Below are positions 1 through 7,958 of a stretch of DNA of 64,000 nt, piece by piece. Below the pieces are notes generated by a model. That model was given only the letters and a program-made list of their open reading frames with translations, searched no databases and had not been told where the DNA came from. Positions within the stretch are counted from its first letter, which is position 1, and each line of letters opens with the position of its first letter. The position numbers were made by a program, and so were the translations under genes. Location: NCBI GenBank assembly GCA_910586855.1, contig CAJUJH010000003.1, positions 124,001-188,000 of the forward strand, read 5' to 3'. The DNA is from Candidatus Gastranaerophilales bacterium (GTDB lineage: Bacteria; Cyanobacteriota; Vampirovibrionia; Gastranaerophilales; Gastranaerophilaceae).

Positions 1-2
1 AT

Positions 3-215
3 AAAATAAGAGGTCTAAAGCCTTGGAGTTATTGCTCCTGTGTATTAAAAACTTCGCTGGGAGAAAGAGTCTACAGGATAAAAAGTGCAAAAATTTTGGC
101 TGAGACTTGCAATATGGATAATTTTAACCCGGGTGATATAATAGAATCTTCTTTGGATAAAAATACATTCACCCTAAAATGCCTTGATTTGGCGGTTGAA
201 ATAAGGGTGTTTTAA
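3..215 (+). CDS. 3' end of a formyltransferase C-terminal-domain protein (Fmt-like), partial
   Basis: An open frame enters from the left edge and stops at TAA 213-215, giving 70 residues. They begin K-I-R-G-L-K-P-W-S-Y and contain N-P-G-D-I-I-E and a final L-K-C-L-D-L-A-V-E-I. The order I-R-G-L-x-P-W ... P-G-x-I ... x-C-x-D ... x-E-I is that of the small C-terminal domain of methionyl-tRNA formyltransferase and related formyltransferases. The protein ends soon after this block, without the usual L-Q-P-x-G-K-K tail, so a formyltransferase relative other than Fmt is possible. Most of the gene is outside the window. Confidence 0.45.
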   Translation, partial: KIRGLKPWSYCSCVLKTSLGERVYRIKSAKILAETCNMDNFNPGDIIESSLDKNTFTLKCLDLAVEIRVF

Positions 216-225
216 GGGTTTTATA

Positions 226-254
226 TTGACAAACTTATCATATAGTGATAATAT
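226..254 (+). promoter_or_regulatory. Promoter with overlapping palindromic operator for the higBA-like pair
   Basis: TTGACA at 226-231 and TAATAT at 249-254 are 17 bp apart. TTATCA (235-240) and TGATAA (246-251) form an inverted repeat within the spacer and -10, a fitting autoregulatory site for the HTH antitoxin. A start site 6-8 nt past the -10 would fall at or next to the toxin ATG (261), implying a leaderless mRNA. Confidence 0.6.
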
Positions 255-260
255 GAAAAT

Positions 261-539
261 ATGATAGAAGGCTTTAAAGATAAAGAAGCAGAAAAAATAT
301 TTAATGGTGAAATATCCAAAAAATACAGAAATATAGAAAAAATTGCAAAAAGAAAACTTGATATGCTTCATTTTGCGCATAAAGAGCAAGATTTAACAGC
401 ACCGCCGTCAAACAGACTTGAGTCATTAAAGGGCAATTTAAAAGGTTTTTATTCTATCAGAATAAATGACCAGTTTAGAATTGTATTTAAATTCCAAAAC
501 GGCACAGCCTATGATGTCCAAATTATGGACTATCACTAA
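261..539 (+). CDS. higB: RelE-superfamily HigB-type toxin
   Basis: This 92-residue protein matches HigB / plasmid-maintenance killer toxins, small RelE-fold ribosome-dependent mRNA interferases. Diagnostic features are the central P-P-S-N-R-L-E-S-L-K-G block, then Y-S-I-R-I-N-D-Q-F-R-I-V-F and a C-terminal V-x-I-M-D-Y-H. The Arg/Tyr/His-rich end is where catalytic residues lie in the family. It precedes its antitoxin gene by 15 nt, the toxin-first order typical of higBA. No Shine-Dalgarno precedes ATG 261, and the promoter lies directly in front, so translation is probably leaderless. The gene looks intact. Confidence 0.9.
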   Translation: MIEGFKDKEAEKIFNGEISKKYRNIEKIAKRKLDMLHFAHKEQDLTAPPSNRLESLKGNLKGFYSIRINDQFRIVFKFQNGTAYDVQIMDYH

Positions 540-554
540 AGAAAGGAGATTTTC

Positions 555-839
555 ATGATAAGACCCTACACACACCCGGGTGAAATATTATTGGAAGAAT
601 TTGTTAAACCATACGGCTTAACTCAAAAACAGTTGTGCGAATATTTAAACGTTGGAATTAAGACTATAAGTGAAATCTATAACCAAAAAAGGGGAATAAG
701 CCCTGTTATGGCTCTTAAATTATCCAAACTTTTTAATACAACGCCGGAATTTTGGCTTAACGCACAATCAAGCTATGACTTATATATAGCCTATGAAAAA
801 CAAAAAAGCGAAATTGACAAAATCAAAAAAATTGCATAA
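555..839 (+). CDS. higA: HigA-type antitoxin, XRE-family HTH
   Basis: The 94-residue protein starts I-R-P-Y-T-H-P-G-E-I-L, the HigA signature, followed by a helix-turn-helix (L-T-Q-K-Q-L-C-E-Y-L-N-V ... I-S-E-I) at about residues 22-60 and the F-N-T-T-P-E-F-W-L-N motif. In this family the antitoxin binds and neutralises HigB and, alone or as a complex, represses the shared promoter. A strong SD (AAAGGAGA, 541-548) lies 7 nt before the ATG, in contrast to the SD-less toxin gene; this would favour antitoxin synthesis. Confidence 0.92.
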   Translation: MIRPYTHPGEILLEEFVKPYGLTQKQLCEYLNVGIKTISEIYNQKRGISPVMALKLSKLFNTTPEFWLNAQSSYDLYIAYEKQKSEIDKIKKIA

Positions 840-856
840 TAACTGCATAACCAATT

Positions 857-1300
857 TTACGTTATCTGAAACGGGCATTTAGAGCAGCGAGCTTTAGGGT
901 GCAGCACTAAGTTATCCTCAAGGTCATACATCTTAGCCACACGAACAATAAGCTTATTCCCGCAAACAGGGCAAAGTGGTGCAAAGCCCTTATTTCCCTC
1001 ATTTTCAATAATTAAATTCTTTAATTCTTCAGTATCAGCTCCCGCCTTTGCGCCCCCAAAATGAAAATCTTCACTCTTTTCATAAAGTTTAACTTCAGAA
1101 AGCGTGGTTTTAAGCCCTTTTGCAAGTTTTTGCCTAACAGTGGACGATAAAAATAATTCGACCCCTGATTCAATATTTGCAATTTCATCAATTGTTAAAT
1201 TACATCTTTTGGCAAGCCCCGTCTGCGAAAGCCCCATCTTTTCTCTTGTTTCAGACACAAATTGCGCAAGTGTTGGATATTTTTTAACTTCTTTTTGCAA
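857..1300 (-). CDS. XRE-type HTH protein with C-terminal zinc ribbon
   Basis: The 147-residue protein has an N-terminal HTH (about 8-65; F-V-S-E-T-R-E-K-M-G-L-S-Q followed by N-I-E-S-G). A linker leads to a C-terminal treble of cysteine pairs: C-P-V-C-G near residue 110 and C-S-K-C near 140. This suggests a DNA-binding regulator with a metal-binding or sensing tail. The start is TTG at 1300, chosen because GGAAGAAG lies just upstream and no ATG is available. It is convergent with the higBA pair. Its target is unknown; the adjacent secDF genes lie upstream on the same strand but are separated by a terminator. Confidence 0.75.
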   Translation of the reverse strand: MQKEVKKYPTLAQFVSETREKMGLSQTGLAKRCNLTIDEIANIESGVELFLSSTVRQKLAKGLKTTLSEVKLYEKSEDFHFGGAKAGADTEELKNLIIENEGNKGFAPLCPVCGNKLIVRVAKMYDLEDNLVLHPKARCSKCPFQIT

Positions 1301-1325
1301 AACTTCTTCCTTTTTTAAATTAAAA

Positions 1326-1354
1326 GAGCGGTATGATTAATGCCGCCCTTTTTT
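1326..1354 (-). terminator. Bidirectional rho-independent terminator after secF
   Basis: GAGCGG (1326-1331) pairs with CCGCCC (1343-1348), with one G-T pair. It is flanked by T6 on the plus strand and T4 on the minus strand. It separates secDF from the HTH/zinc-ribbon gene. Confidence 0.75.
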
Positions 1355-1372
1355 GTCAAATTTTTATAAAAA

Positions 1373-2374
1373 CTATGCTGCAGCTTTCTTTAGAGCTTTT
1401 TTATCTCTTATTTCTTTATCCCAGGCTAAAAGCACACTTGCAAAGAAAATACTTGAATATGTACCAACTGCAATACCTAAAATCATAGCAAAAATAAATT
1501 CTTTTGTGGTTGAACCGCCAAAGAAATAAAGTGCCCCTAAGGTTAAAAGGGTTGTAACTGAAGTATTCAAGCTTCTTGCTAAAGTTTGATTAACAGAAGC
1601 ATTTACAATCTCATTAAATGTGTATTTTTTAGCTAAAAATCTGTTATTTTCACGAACCCTGTCAAATACAACAATTGTATCGTGCACAGAAAAACCTACA
1701 ACAGTAAGTACTGCCGTTATAAATAAAGCATCCACATAAACATTTGAAAATATGGACATAATTGCAAATACACCGATTACAAACAAAGCATCATGTACAA
1801 GTGATAACAAAGTAATCACAGCATAATCCGTTTTAAACCTGAATGATATATAAACAACAATCCCTAAAAACGCTAAAAGCAACGCTACAACAGAATTTTT
1901 CAATAATTCAGAACCCAAAGACGGACCAACTGATGTTGTTTGGACAAGCTCGGCAGAATCAACGGTGCCGGATACTATATCGCTGATTTTATTTGTAGTT
2001 TCGCCGGTTTTATCATCAATAAACCCTGTTTTAACAGAGATGATGTTTTTAATACCATCCTCTGAAACCTGTCCTGCATTATCGTTATTGATATTTTGAA
2101 CAACAGGGGTCATAAACCCTTCTTTTACCATTTCTTCTCTGATTTTACCGATATCATTAACGGTAACATCTCCTTTTACCGCATACTGTAAAATTGTACC
2201 GCCCGTAAAATCAATCCCCAATTTAACAGGAGCATGATTAGCCTGTGTTGCCATAAGATAAATAATTGCTGCAACACAAGGAATTAAAAGCACAGCACTT
2301 ATTGCAAGCCAGAGCCATCTGAATTTTACAACATCTATTATTTGTTTTTGGTTCATTAAATTAGGGTTTGCCAT
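1373..2374 (-). CDS. secF: Protein translocase subunit SecF
   Basis: A 333-residue inner-membrane protein that, with SecD, uses the proton gradient to assist late steps of Sec export. It has one N-terminal TM helix, then the family motif D-F-T-G-G-T near residue 55 and a periplasmic P4-like region. The C-terminal block of five TM helices includes V-G-P-S-L-G-S-E and V-G-F-S-V-H-D-T-I-V-V-F-D-R-V-R-E-N. Length and motif order are normal. It lies 79 bp downstream of secD on the same strand, as an operon. The start is ATG 2374 with AAAGGAGA upstream. Confidence 0.96.
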   Translation of the reverse strand: MANPNLMNQKQIIDVVKFRWLWLAISAVLLIPCVAAIIYLMATQANHAPVKLGIDFTGGTILQYAVKGDVTVNDIGKIREEMVKEGFMTPVVQNINNDNAGQVSEDGIKNIISVKTGFIDDKTGETTNKISDIVSGTVDSAELVQTTSVGPSLGSELLKNSVVALLLAFLGIVVYISFRFKTDYAVITLLSLVHDALFVIGVFAIMSIFSNVYVDALFITAVLTVVGFSVHDTIVVFDRVRENNRFLAKKYTFNEIVNASVNQTLARSLNTSVTTLLTLGALYFFGGSTTKEFIFAMILGIAVGTYSSIFFASVLLAWDKEIRDKKALKKAAA

Positions 2375-2453
2375 TTTTTTATATATCTCCTTTTAAAGAA
2401 TTTTCATTAAATATTCTATATGCAGCCATTCAGTACTTTTACCTGTTAAAATT

Positions 2454-3764
2454 TTAATCAAGTACACCGAATTTTGCTTTTTCTTTCTTGGTTTCAGTTG
2501 CGACAAAAGCATTTTGGATATCTGATTGCTTAAGCCCGAATAATGCAGGATGCTTCAATTCTCCTGTACCAAACATTAAGTGCATAAAGTTTTTGGTAAC
2601 GGTAATTGCTGAGAACATACTAACTAAAACGCCGATTGCAAGTGTTAGAGCAAATCCCTTAACAATACTTGTACCTAAAACATAAAGAATAATACATGTA
2701 ATAATTGTGGTCATATTTGAATCAAAAATACTTGTAAATGCACGGTCAAAACCTGAATTAATTGCGGTAAATAAGCTTCTTCCCGCCCTTAATTCTTCTT
2801 TTGTACGTTCAAATATCAAGATATTAGCATCTACTGCCATACCGATACTCAGAATAAACCCTGCAATACCTGCCAGTGTCAAAGTTACAGGAATTATTTT
2901 AAATATTGCAAAAACTATAACACTATAAATACAAAGTGCTATACAAGCTATAACACCCGGTAATCTATAATACAGAATCATAAATATCATAACTAAAGAA
3001 AGTCCGATAAGTCCTGCAAATTTTGATTTTGCAATACTATCAACACCTAAAGTAGGTCCGATTGAGTTCTCTTCAATAATTTTAGCGCCTACAGGAAGTG
3101 CTCCTGCATTTAGAAGGTCAACCATTTCTTTTGCCTGTTTATATTCAAAGCCGTCGCCTCCGCCTGTGATTTGGGCGTTGCCGCCTGTAATTTCTTCATT
3201 AATCCTTGGTGCAGATTGCAATTTCCCATTAAAGAATATTGCCATAGGCTGTCCTACAAGCCTTCTTGTAAGAGCACCAAATTTTTTAGCACCTTCCGGG
3301 TTAAATTCCAAAGATACAATCCATTCTCCTGATTGAGACGTTGCAACAGATGATTTCTTTAAATCCTTACCTGTTAAGCCGGTTGTCTTCCATATGGGCT
3401 CGCCATTTGCATCAGTACCAGCAGGCTCTTTAAATTCTAACTCAGCAGTTTCACCTAAAAATTCTTTAGCCTTAGCAGTATCTGAAATATTAGGTATTTC
3501 AATTAAAAGCCTGTTTTCACCAACCTTTTGTACAACCGTTTCACCAACACCTAAAGCATTTACACGGTTTTCAATTGCATATTGTAAACTGTCCATAATT
3601 TCAGGTGTAATCTTTTTAACGGTATCAGATGTTTGCGCTTCAAGCATCAATCTTGAACCGCCAACAAGGTCTAAACCAAGCGAGGTTGGTTTTTTCCATA
3701 TTGTAACAAGCGACAATATAACTATTAATACAATCGCCCAAAAGAGAATGATTTTGTTTTTCAT
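2454..3764 (-). CDS. secD: Protein translocase subunit SecD
   Basis: A 436-residue partner of SecF. It has an N-terminal TM helix, the G-L-D-L-V-G-G-S motif near residue 30, a short periplasmic domain, and the A-G-A-L-P-V-G ... E-x-S-I-G-P-T-L-G junction. The membrane domain carries A-V-D-A-N-I-L-I-F-E-R-T-K-E-E. At under 450 residues it is shorter than enterobacterial SecD, with a reduced P1 region, as in many Gram-positives and cyanobacteria. The final residues (K-K-E-K-A-K-F-G-V-L-D) are a short cytosolic tail. Confidence 0.96.
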   Translation of the reverse strand: MKNKIILFWAIVLIVILSLVTIWKKPTSLGLDLVGGSRLMLEAQTSDTVKKITPEIMDSLQYAIENRVNALGVGETVVQKVGENRLLIEIPNISDTAKAKEFLGETAELEFKEPAGTDANGEPIWKTTGLTGKDLKKSSVATSQSGEWIVSLEFNPEGAKKFGALTRRLVGQPMAIFFNGKLQSAPRINEEITGGNAQITGGGDGFEYKQAKEMVDLLNAGALPVGAKIIEENSIGPTLGVDSIAKSKFAGLIGLSLVMIFMILYYRLPGVIACIALCIYSVIVFAIFKIIPVTLTLAGIAGFILSIGMAVDANILIFERTKEELRAGRSLFTAINSGFDRAFTSIFDSNMTTIITCIILYVLGTSIVKGFALTLAIGVLVSMFSAITVTKNFMHLMFGTGELKHPALFGLKQSDIQNAFVATETKKEKAKFGVLD

Positions 3765-3929
3765 TTATATAATCCCTGTATTTTCTATTTTGCTAATTCA
3801 ATTAATTATATTCATTCATATTCTAACAAAAAAACAAAATCAAGTTAAGTAATTAATAAAATTTACCAATTCGGGCTAAACCAGTATTTCTAATTCAAGA
3901 TAAAAATATATTAAAAATATAATATGTCA

Positions 3930-4045
3930 AAAAGAGCAGGAACTTGTTATTTTAGGGCATTAAAGAGGCGCGGAGCAAAATTAAAATCAAATATATAATA
4001 TAAACAGCCGGGACTGTCCCTAAAATAACAAGTTCCTGCTCTTTT
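3930..4045. mobile_element. Short element with perfect 28-bp terminal inverted repeats (MITE/REP-like)
   Basis: Bases 3930-3957 are the exact reverse complement of 4018-4045, separated by 60 bp. The interior holds no ORF and includes a small palindrome (GGGACTGTCCC, 4010-4020). This layout fits a non-autonomous miniature element or the remnant ends of a transposase-bearing element. It lies in the 740-bp gap between divergent secD and the amidase gene. No target-site duplication is evident. Confidence 0.6.
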
Positions 4046-4079
4046 CTCTAACCAACCATTTAAATACAGATAAACAAAA

Positions 4080-4104
4080 AGCACCTTTTAAATTTTCAGG
4101 TGCT
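4080..4104 (-). terminator. Terminator on the minus strand
   Basis: AGCACCT (4080-4086) and AGGTGCT (4098-4104) form a perfect 7-bp stem followed on the minus strand by a T-run (TTTTTG). It would end a transcript that includes the small ORF at 4183-4260. Confidence 0.55.
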
Positions 4105-4260
4105 CATTATAATTTTTTTCTTCTCCCACTCCGCAAAGTCTAGCAGCCTTTGCTTTACTTTTTTTAAATTCTTTTAAATTTGTTAATACTCTTTTAAATT
4201 CTCTTCATTCCTTTTTTTTCCGTAAAATTTGCTGTCCTCTAACCAAACAGCCTGAGCCAT
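4096..4260 (-). pseudogene. Small ORF (25 aa) or decayed small gene of about 54 codons
   Basis: ATG 4258-4260 follows a good SD (GAAAGGAG) and opens 25 codons (M-A-Q-A-V-W-L-E-D-S-K-F-Y-G-K-K ...) to TAA at 4183-4185. The same frame resumes after this stop and a second TAA nearby. It then continues with K-V-K-Q-R-L-L-D-F-A-E-W-E-K-K-K to TGA at 4096-4098, immediately before the minus-strand terminator. I read this as either a real 25-aa protein or a small basic protein gene broken by two stops. Function unknown. Confidence 0.35.
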
Positions 4261-4550
4261 CACTCCTTTCAATCTCTTTTTCCTCTTTTTTGTGACCGCT
4301 TTTTCCTTGACTTGAATATAGTAAATAACAACCAAACATGCTATGCAAGCTTATTTCTTGTTAAAAATTTTTACAATTGACCATGCCCTTTGGCATTTAT
4401 GAACAAATTCATTTTTACAACTCTTAACTTAATATTTTGTAAATAATTAAAATAATTAAACACTCGGTTAATATAGTTAATAAACTAGCCTTATTCAAAA
4501 ATACAGTGTATTATCTTTTTGTTATGCCGACATTTAACCATATAAAGCAT

Positions 4551-6599
4551 ATGATTAAAAAATCATATAAATTTTTATCTTCATTATTATTTATAGCAGC
4601 GCTTCTTTTAGTGTTTGCCTCCAATATTAATGCAGCACAAGCTGCTTCATCTTTAAAAATTAAAGATTTAAAGTTTGATAACTCCGATAATTTAATCTTA
4701 ATAGAATCAGATGGTGTAATAAATTTAAAAAAAACGGCAGAAACTATTGAAACCTCTGCACCGGAAGAAAAGATAATAAACCATAATGAAATCAAAAAGG
4801 GTTTCTTAAAAGAACCTAACCGTGCCTATGTTGATATCTTTAATGCAACAGTTGAAGGCGGGGCGACAAAAAATTATGAATTAAAAAATTCAATATTTAA
4901 AACAGTAAGAATGTCCCAGTTTCAAACAAACCCAAATATAGTAAGAATAGTTTTTACCTATGCAAATGAAAATACGCCGAACGGCAATTTTAATTGCATA
5001 GCAAATGATAAAGGCATAGTTATACGTTATTCAAACAGTTTAAATAAAACATCAAATTATCAAATAATATATTCAAATACAAATGATGAAGACAGAACTG
5101 TTTTTTTTCAAAATACAACAGCATCAATTGCAGCCCCCGATACAATAGTGCCGGTAAGTAATGTTCAGGATAATAAAGCCGAACTAAATAAAATGTTTGA
5201 AAAAAACAATGAAAAAATAGCACAAGAAAAAGAGTACAAGCTGCAATCCAAATTTTATATAGAAACAATCGCACAAAATCCAAACGGCATCACAATTAAA
5301 GGAACAGGATTTTTAAGCTTAAAACCTGCAATATTTCTTGATAACCCGAATAGAATGGTAATAGATTTTGACGACACTGTTTTGGCGCGCAATTTAAGAA
5401 ATAGAACCTTTACAATAGGAGCACCGGAAATTGACAGTGAAGGCACATTGAAACCAAAAGAAATCGTGAGGCTCGGACAAAATTCTACAAACGTTGCAAG
5501 GCTTGTAATACAAGGGAATGATGCTAAAAATTATCGCGCGGTTATCTCGCCTGATTTGCAAAATATTTATATTGCAAAAAGGTCTGATGTTATAAATTCT
5601 AAAATTACGGAAACCCAAAGCACCATAAAATCAATAAATATAACAGATGAAACCATTAATGAAAAAGAAAATGAAGAAAATAAAAAGGAAAAAATAATAT
5701 CATCCACAATCGAATTTAATTTAACAGAACCTGTTGCATTTTCTGTTTTTGAAGAGAATAAAAATCTTTATATTGATTTTAATAACGTATCATCTATTAG
5801 TGAAAATATACTGAATGAACTTTTAAAATATGATAAAAATATCAAAAATATAAAAATAGCTCTTGATAAATTGAGAATTGTTTTTCCTTTGGATGAAAAT
5901 GTTTTGAATATTCAGGTAAAATCCACCCCGAACGCTAAATCTCTGCAAGCTGTTATAAAGAAAAAAGAAGCACCAAAAGAAGAAAATAAAGAAGATGAAG
6001 CAACTATTTCAAAAGCAAAGAAAAAAGAACCTTCAATTTCAAATCTTTATAAGGTTGTAATTGACGCAGGACATGGCGGCACAGATGTGGGCGCCACAAG
6101 AGTGGGTATTTATGAAAAAAATATAACACTTGCTATAGCAAAAATGGTTGAAAAAAATCTTCAAAATAAAAATGTTCAAACCACAATGACGCTGGATAGA
6201 GATAAAACTGTGTCCCTGCAGGAAAGATGCGATATTTCAAACGAAACAAGCCCTGATGTCTTTGTAAGCATCCATGTAAATTCAAGCGTAAACGATGCTA
6301 TCTATGGGGTTGAAACCCACTGGTGGAAGCAAGACAGTGTTGAATATGCAAAAATTGTCCACTCTCATTTGGAGAAAAATTTCAATAAGTGGAAAACAAA
6401 AGACAGAGGTTTGTTTAAGTCTCAGTTTTATGTTATAAATCATACTGAAGCACCTGCAATTCTTGTTGAAATAGGATTTATTTCAAATGCAGATGAAAGA
6501 GAAGCCATAATCACACAAAAGAGACAATCTGAAATTGCAAAAGCAATAACTGACGGGGTTATGGAATATTTAAAAACAAGAGGTAAAGAAAAAGAATGA
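4551..6599 (+). CDS. N-acetylmuramoyl-L-alanine amidase with AMIN-like region and signal peptide
   Basis: About 682 residues from ATG 4551. It begins with a standard signal peptide (M-I-K-K-S ... hydrophobic core ... N-A-A-Q-A). Two long beta-rich stretches (about 40-160 and 230-345) resemble AMIN peptidoglycan-targeting domains. A Lys/Glu-rich linker follows, then a C-terminal Amidase_3 domain of about 185 residues. That domain has V-V-I-D-A-G-H-G-G, a downstream Glu, S-I-H-V-N-S-S and L-V-E-I-G-F-I-S-N, giving the zinc ligands and catalytic Glu. It probably cleaves the glycan-peptide bond during cell separation. In-frame GTG 4506 and ATG 4524 lack SDs and would place residues before a normal signal peptide, so 4551 is preferred. 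Its end overlaps murI by 4 nt. Confidence 0.9.
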   Translation: MIKKSYKFLSSLLFIAALLLVFASNINAAQAASSLKIKDLKFDNSDNLILIESDGVINLKKTAETIETSAPEEKIINHNEIKKGFLKEPNRAYVDIFNATVEGGATKNYELKNSIFKTVRMSQFQTNPNIVRIVFTYANENTPNGNFNCIANDKGIVIRYSNSLNKTSNYQIIYSNTNDEDRTVFFQNTTASIAAPDTIVPVSNVQDNKAELNKMFEKNNEKIAQEKEYKLQSKFYIETIAQNPNGITIKGTGFLSLKPAIFLDNPNRMVIDFDDTVLARNLRNRTFTIGAPEIDSEGTLKPKEIVRLGQNSTNVARLVIQGNDAKNYRAVISPDLQNIYIAKRSDVINSKITETQSTIKSINITDETINEKENEENKKEKIISSTIEFNLTEPVAFSVFEENKNLYIDFNNVSSISENILNELLKYDKNIKNIKIALDKLRIVFPLDENVLNIQVKSTPNAKSLQAVIKKKEAPKEENKEDEATISKAKKKEPSISNLYKVVIDAGHGGTDVGATRVGIYEKNITLAIAKMVEKNLQNKNVQTTMTLDRDKTVSLQERCDISNETSPDVFVSIHVNSSVNDAIYGVETHWWKQDSVEYAKIVHSHLEKNFNKWKTKDRGLFKSQFYVINHTEAPAILVEIGFISNADEREAIITQKRQSEIAKAITDGVMEYLKTRGKEKE

Positions 6600-7369
6600 T
6601 AGGTCTGTTTGATTCAGGAGTTGGTGGATTAAGCGTATTAAAGGCTTTAATAAATTCAGGCATAAGCGATGATTTTGTATACTTTGGCGATACAAAAAAC
6701 GTTCCTTACGGCACAAAAACAAAAGAAGAAATTTTATCGTTCACAAAAGATATAATGGAATTTTTTATAAAAAAAGGGGTTGATTGCGCCATAATGGCTT
6801 GCAATACATCTTCTGCACTCGTATATGAAGATTTGCGGGCGCAATTTTCTGACAGGATAAAAATTTATCCTTTGATTCAATATGCTGCGCCATATTTTAA
6901 AGACGAAACCCAAACCATTGGAGTGATGGCAACAAATGCTACAGTAAAAAGTCTTGCATATACAAAAGAAATCGGAAAAATTAACCCAAAAATAAATATT
7001 GTTGAGCTTGAATGCCAAAAATTTGTGGAAATAGTTGAAAAAAGACTGTATAACGACCCGCAAAGCCTAAAATATATTGAAGATAAAATCGAATATTTCA
7101 AAAAAACAGACTGCAAAAAAATAATTTTAGGATGCACTCATTTTCCATATCTTGTACCGATATTCAAACGTTTTGCACCTGAGATTGAATTTATTGACCC
7201 TGCTAAACTGTTAATAAAATCCATACAAGATGAATTAAATAAAAGCCAAAACAAAAAAAATACGTTTGAATTTTATGTTTCACATAACCCTGAAAACTTT
7301 AAACAAAGCGGTTCTATGTTTTTTGATATAAACCAAACCCCCAAACTTATAGAATTTGTAAAGGTTTAA
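6596..7369 (+). CDS. murI: Glutamate racemase
   Basis: A 257-residue enzyme that converts L- to D-glutamate for peptidoglycan stem peptides. It starts I-G-L-F-D-S-G-V-G-G-L. The two catalytic cysteines are C69 (A-C-N-T-S-S) and C180 (G-C-T-H-F), with D6/S7 in the substrate site and V-P-Y-G-T near residue 36. Length is typical. ATGA overlap with the amidase gene indicates translational coupling of two cell-wall genes. Confidence 0.96.
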   Translation: MIGLFDSGVGGLSVLKALINSGISDDFVYFGDTKNVPYGTKTKEEILSFTKDIMEFFIKKGVDCAIMACNTSSALVYEDLRAQFSDRIKIYPLIQYAAPYFKDETQTIGVMATNATVKSLAYTKEIGKINPKINIVELECQKFVEIVEKRLYNDPQSLKYIEDKIEYFKKTDCKKIILGCTHFPYLVPIFKRFAPEIEFIDPAKLLIKSIQDELNKSQNKKNTFEFYVSHNPENFKQSGSMFFDINQTPKLIEFVKV

Positions 7370-7426
7370 AGTTTACACACACTTTAGCCCCTGCGTGTTA
7401 TTTTTCCCTTAGTAAAGTACAGCCTA

Positions 7427-7455
7427 TTGCAAAAGGGGAAAAAAGAGGCTACAAT
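7427..7455 (+). promoter_or_regulatory. Promoter for the zinc-ribbon protein gene
   Basis: TTGCAA (7427-7432) and TACAAT (7450-7455), spacer 17 bp, give a leader of about 80 nt before ATG 7545. Confidence 0.6.
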
Positions 7456-7544
7456 ATATTTATTCAATTCTTTAGGCAATAGATTTTTCTTTAGATTTAT
7501 TCCAAGGCTTGAAATTAATTTACTAACAAAGGAGACCAAAAACA

Positions 7545-7820
7545 ATGTACCAAGACGAAACCCTAAAATGTGAAGATTGTGGACAAGAATTTGTGTTCAC
7601 AGTAGGGGAACAAGAATTTTATGCTGAAAAGGGATTGGTGAATAAACCAAAAAGATGCCCCGAATGCAGAAAAGACAGAAGACAAAGAAACTCAAGAAAA
7701 AAAATGTATGAAGCTGTTTGTTCTGAATGCGGCGCACAAACAAAAGTTCCTTTTAAGCCTATTGAAGGAAAAGAAATCTATTGTAAAGAATGTTATTTAA
7801 AAAAACAGGCAGCTGTATAA
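7545..7820 (+). CDS. Small double zinc-ribbon protein (zf-trcl type)
   Basis: A 91-residue protein with two CxxC...CxxC units. The first is C-E-D-C-G-Q-E-F with R-C-P-E-C-R-K, with F-T-V-G-E-Q-E-F-Y-A between, a known 'probable zinc-ribbon' motif. The second is V-C-S-E-C-G with Y-C-K-E-C. A basic R-R-Q-R-N-S-R-K-K linker suggests nucleic-acid binding. Such proteins are common in cyanobacteria and anaerobes; their role is not established. It is monocistronic, with its own promoter, a good SD (AAAGGAG) and a terminator. Confidence 0.8.
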   Translation: MYQDETLKCEDCGQEFVFTVGEQEFYAEKGLVNKPKRCPECRKDRRQRNSRKKMYEAVCSECGAQTKVPFKPIEGKEIYCKECYLKKQAAV

Positions 7821-7841
7821 ATTAAATAATTAAAATTATCA

Positions 7842-7876
7842 AACCGCCCTTATAATAAACTACCGGGCGGTTTTTT
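7842..7876 (+). terminator. Rho-independent terminator
   Basis: AACCGCCC (7842-7849) pairs with GGGCGGTT (7865-7872) and is followed by T6. Confidence 0.85.
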
Positions 7877-7958
7877 AGTGCAAATTTTATGTTACAAATT
7901 TGCATAAAGGATTTTTAAAAAATATAATAGAAATACAGATTTATAAAAGGATAATAAA

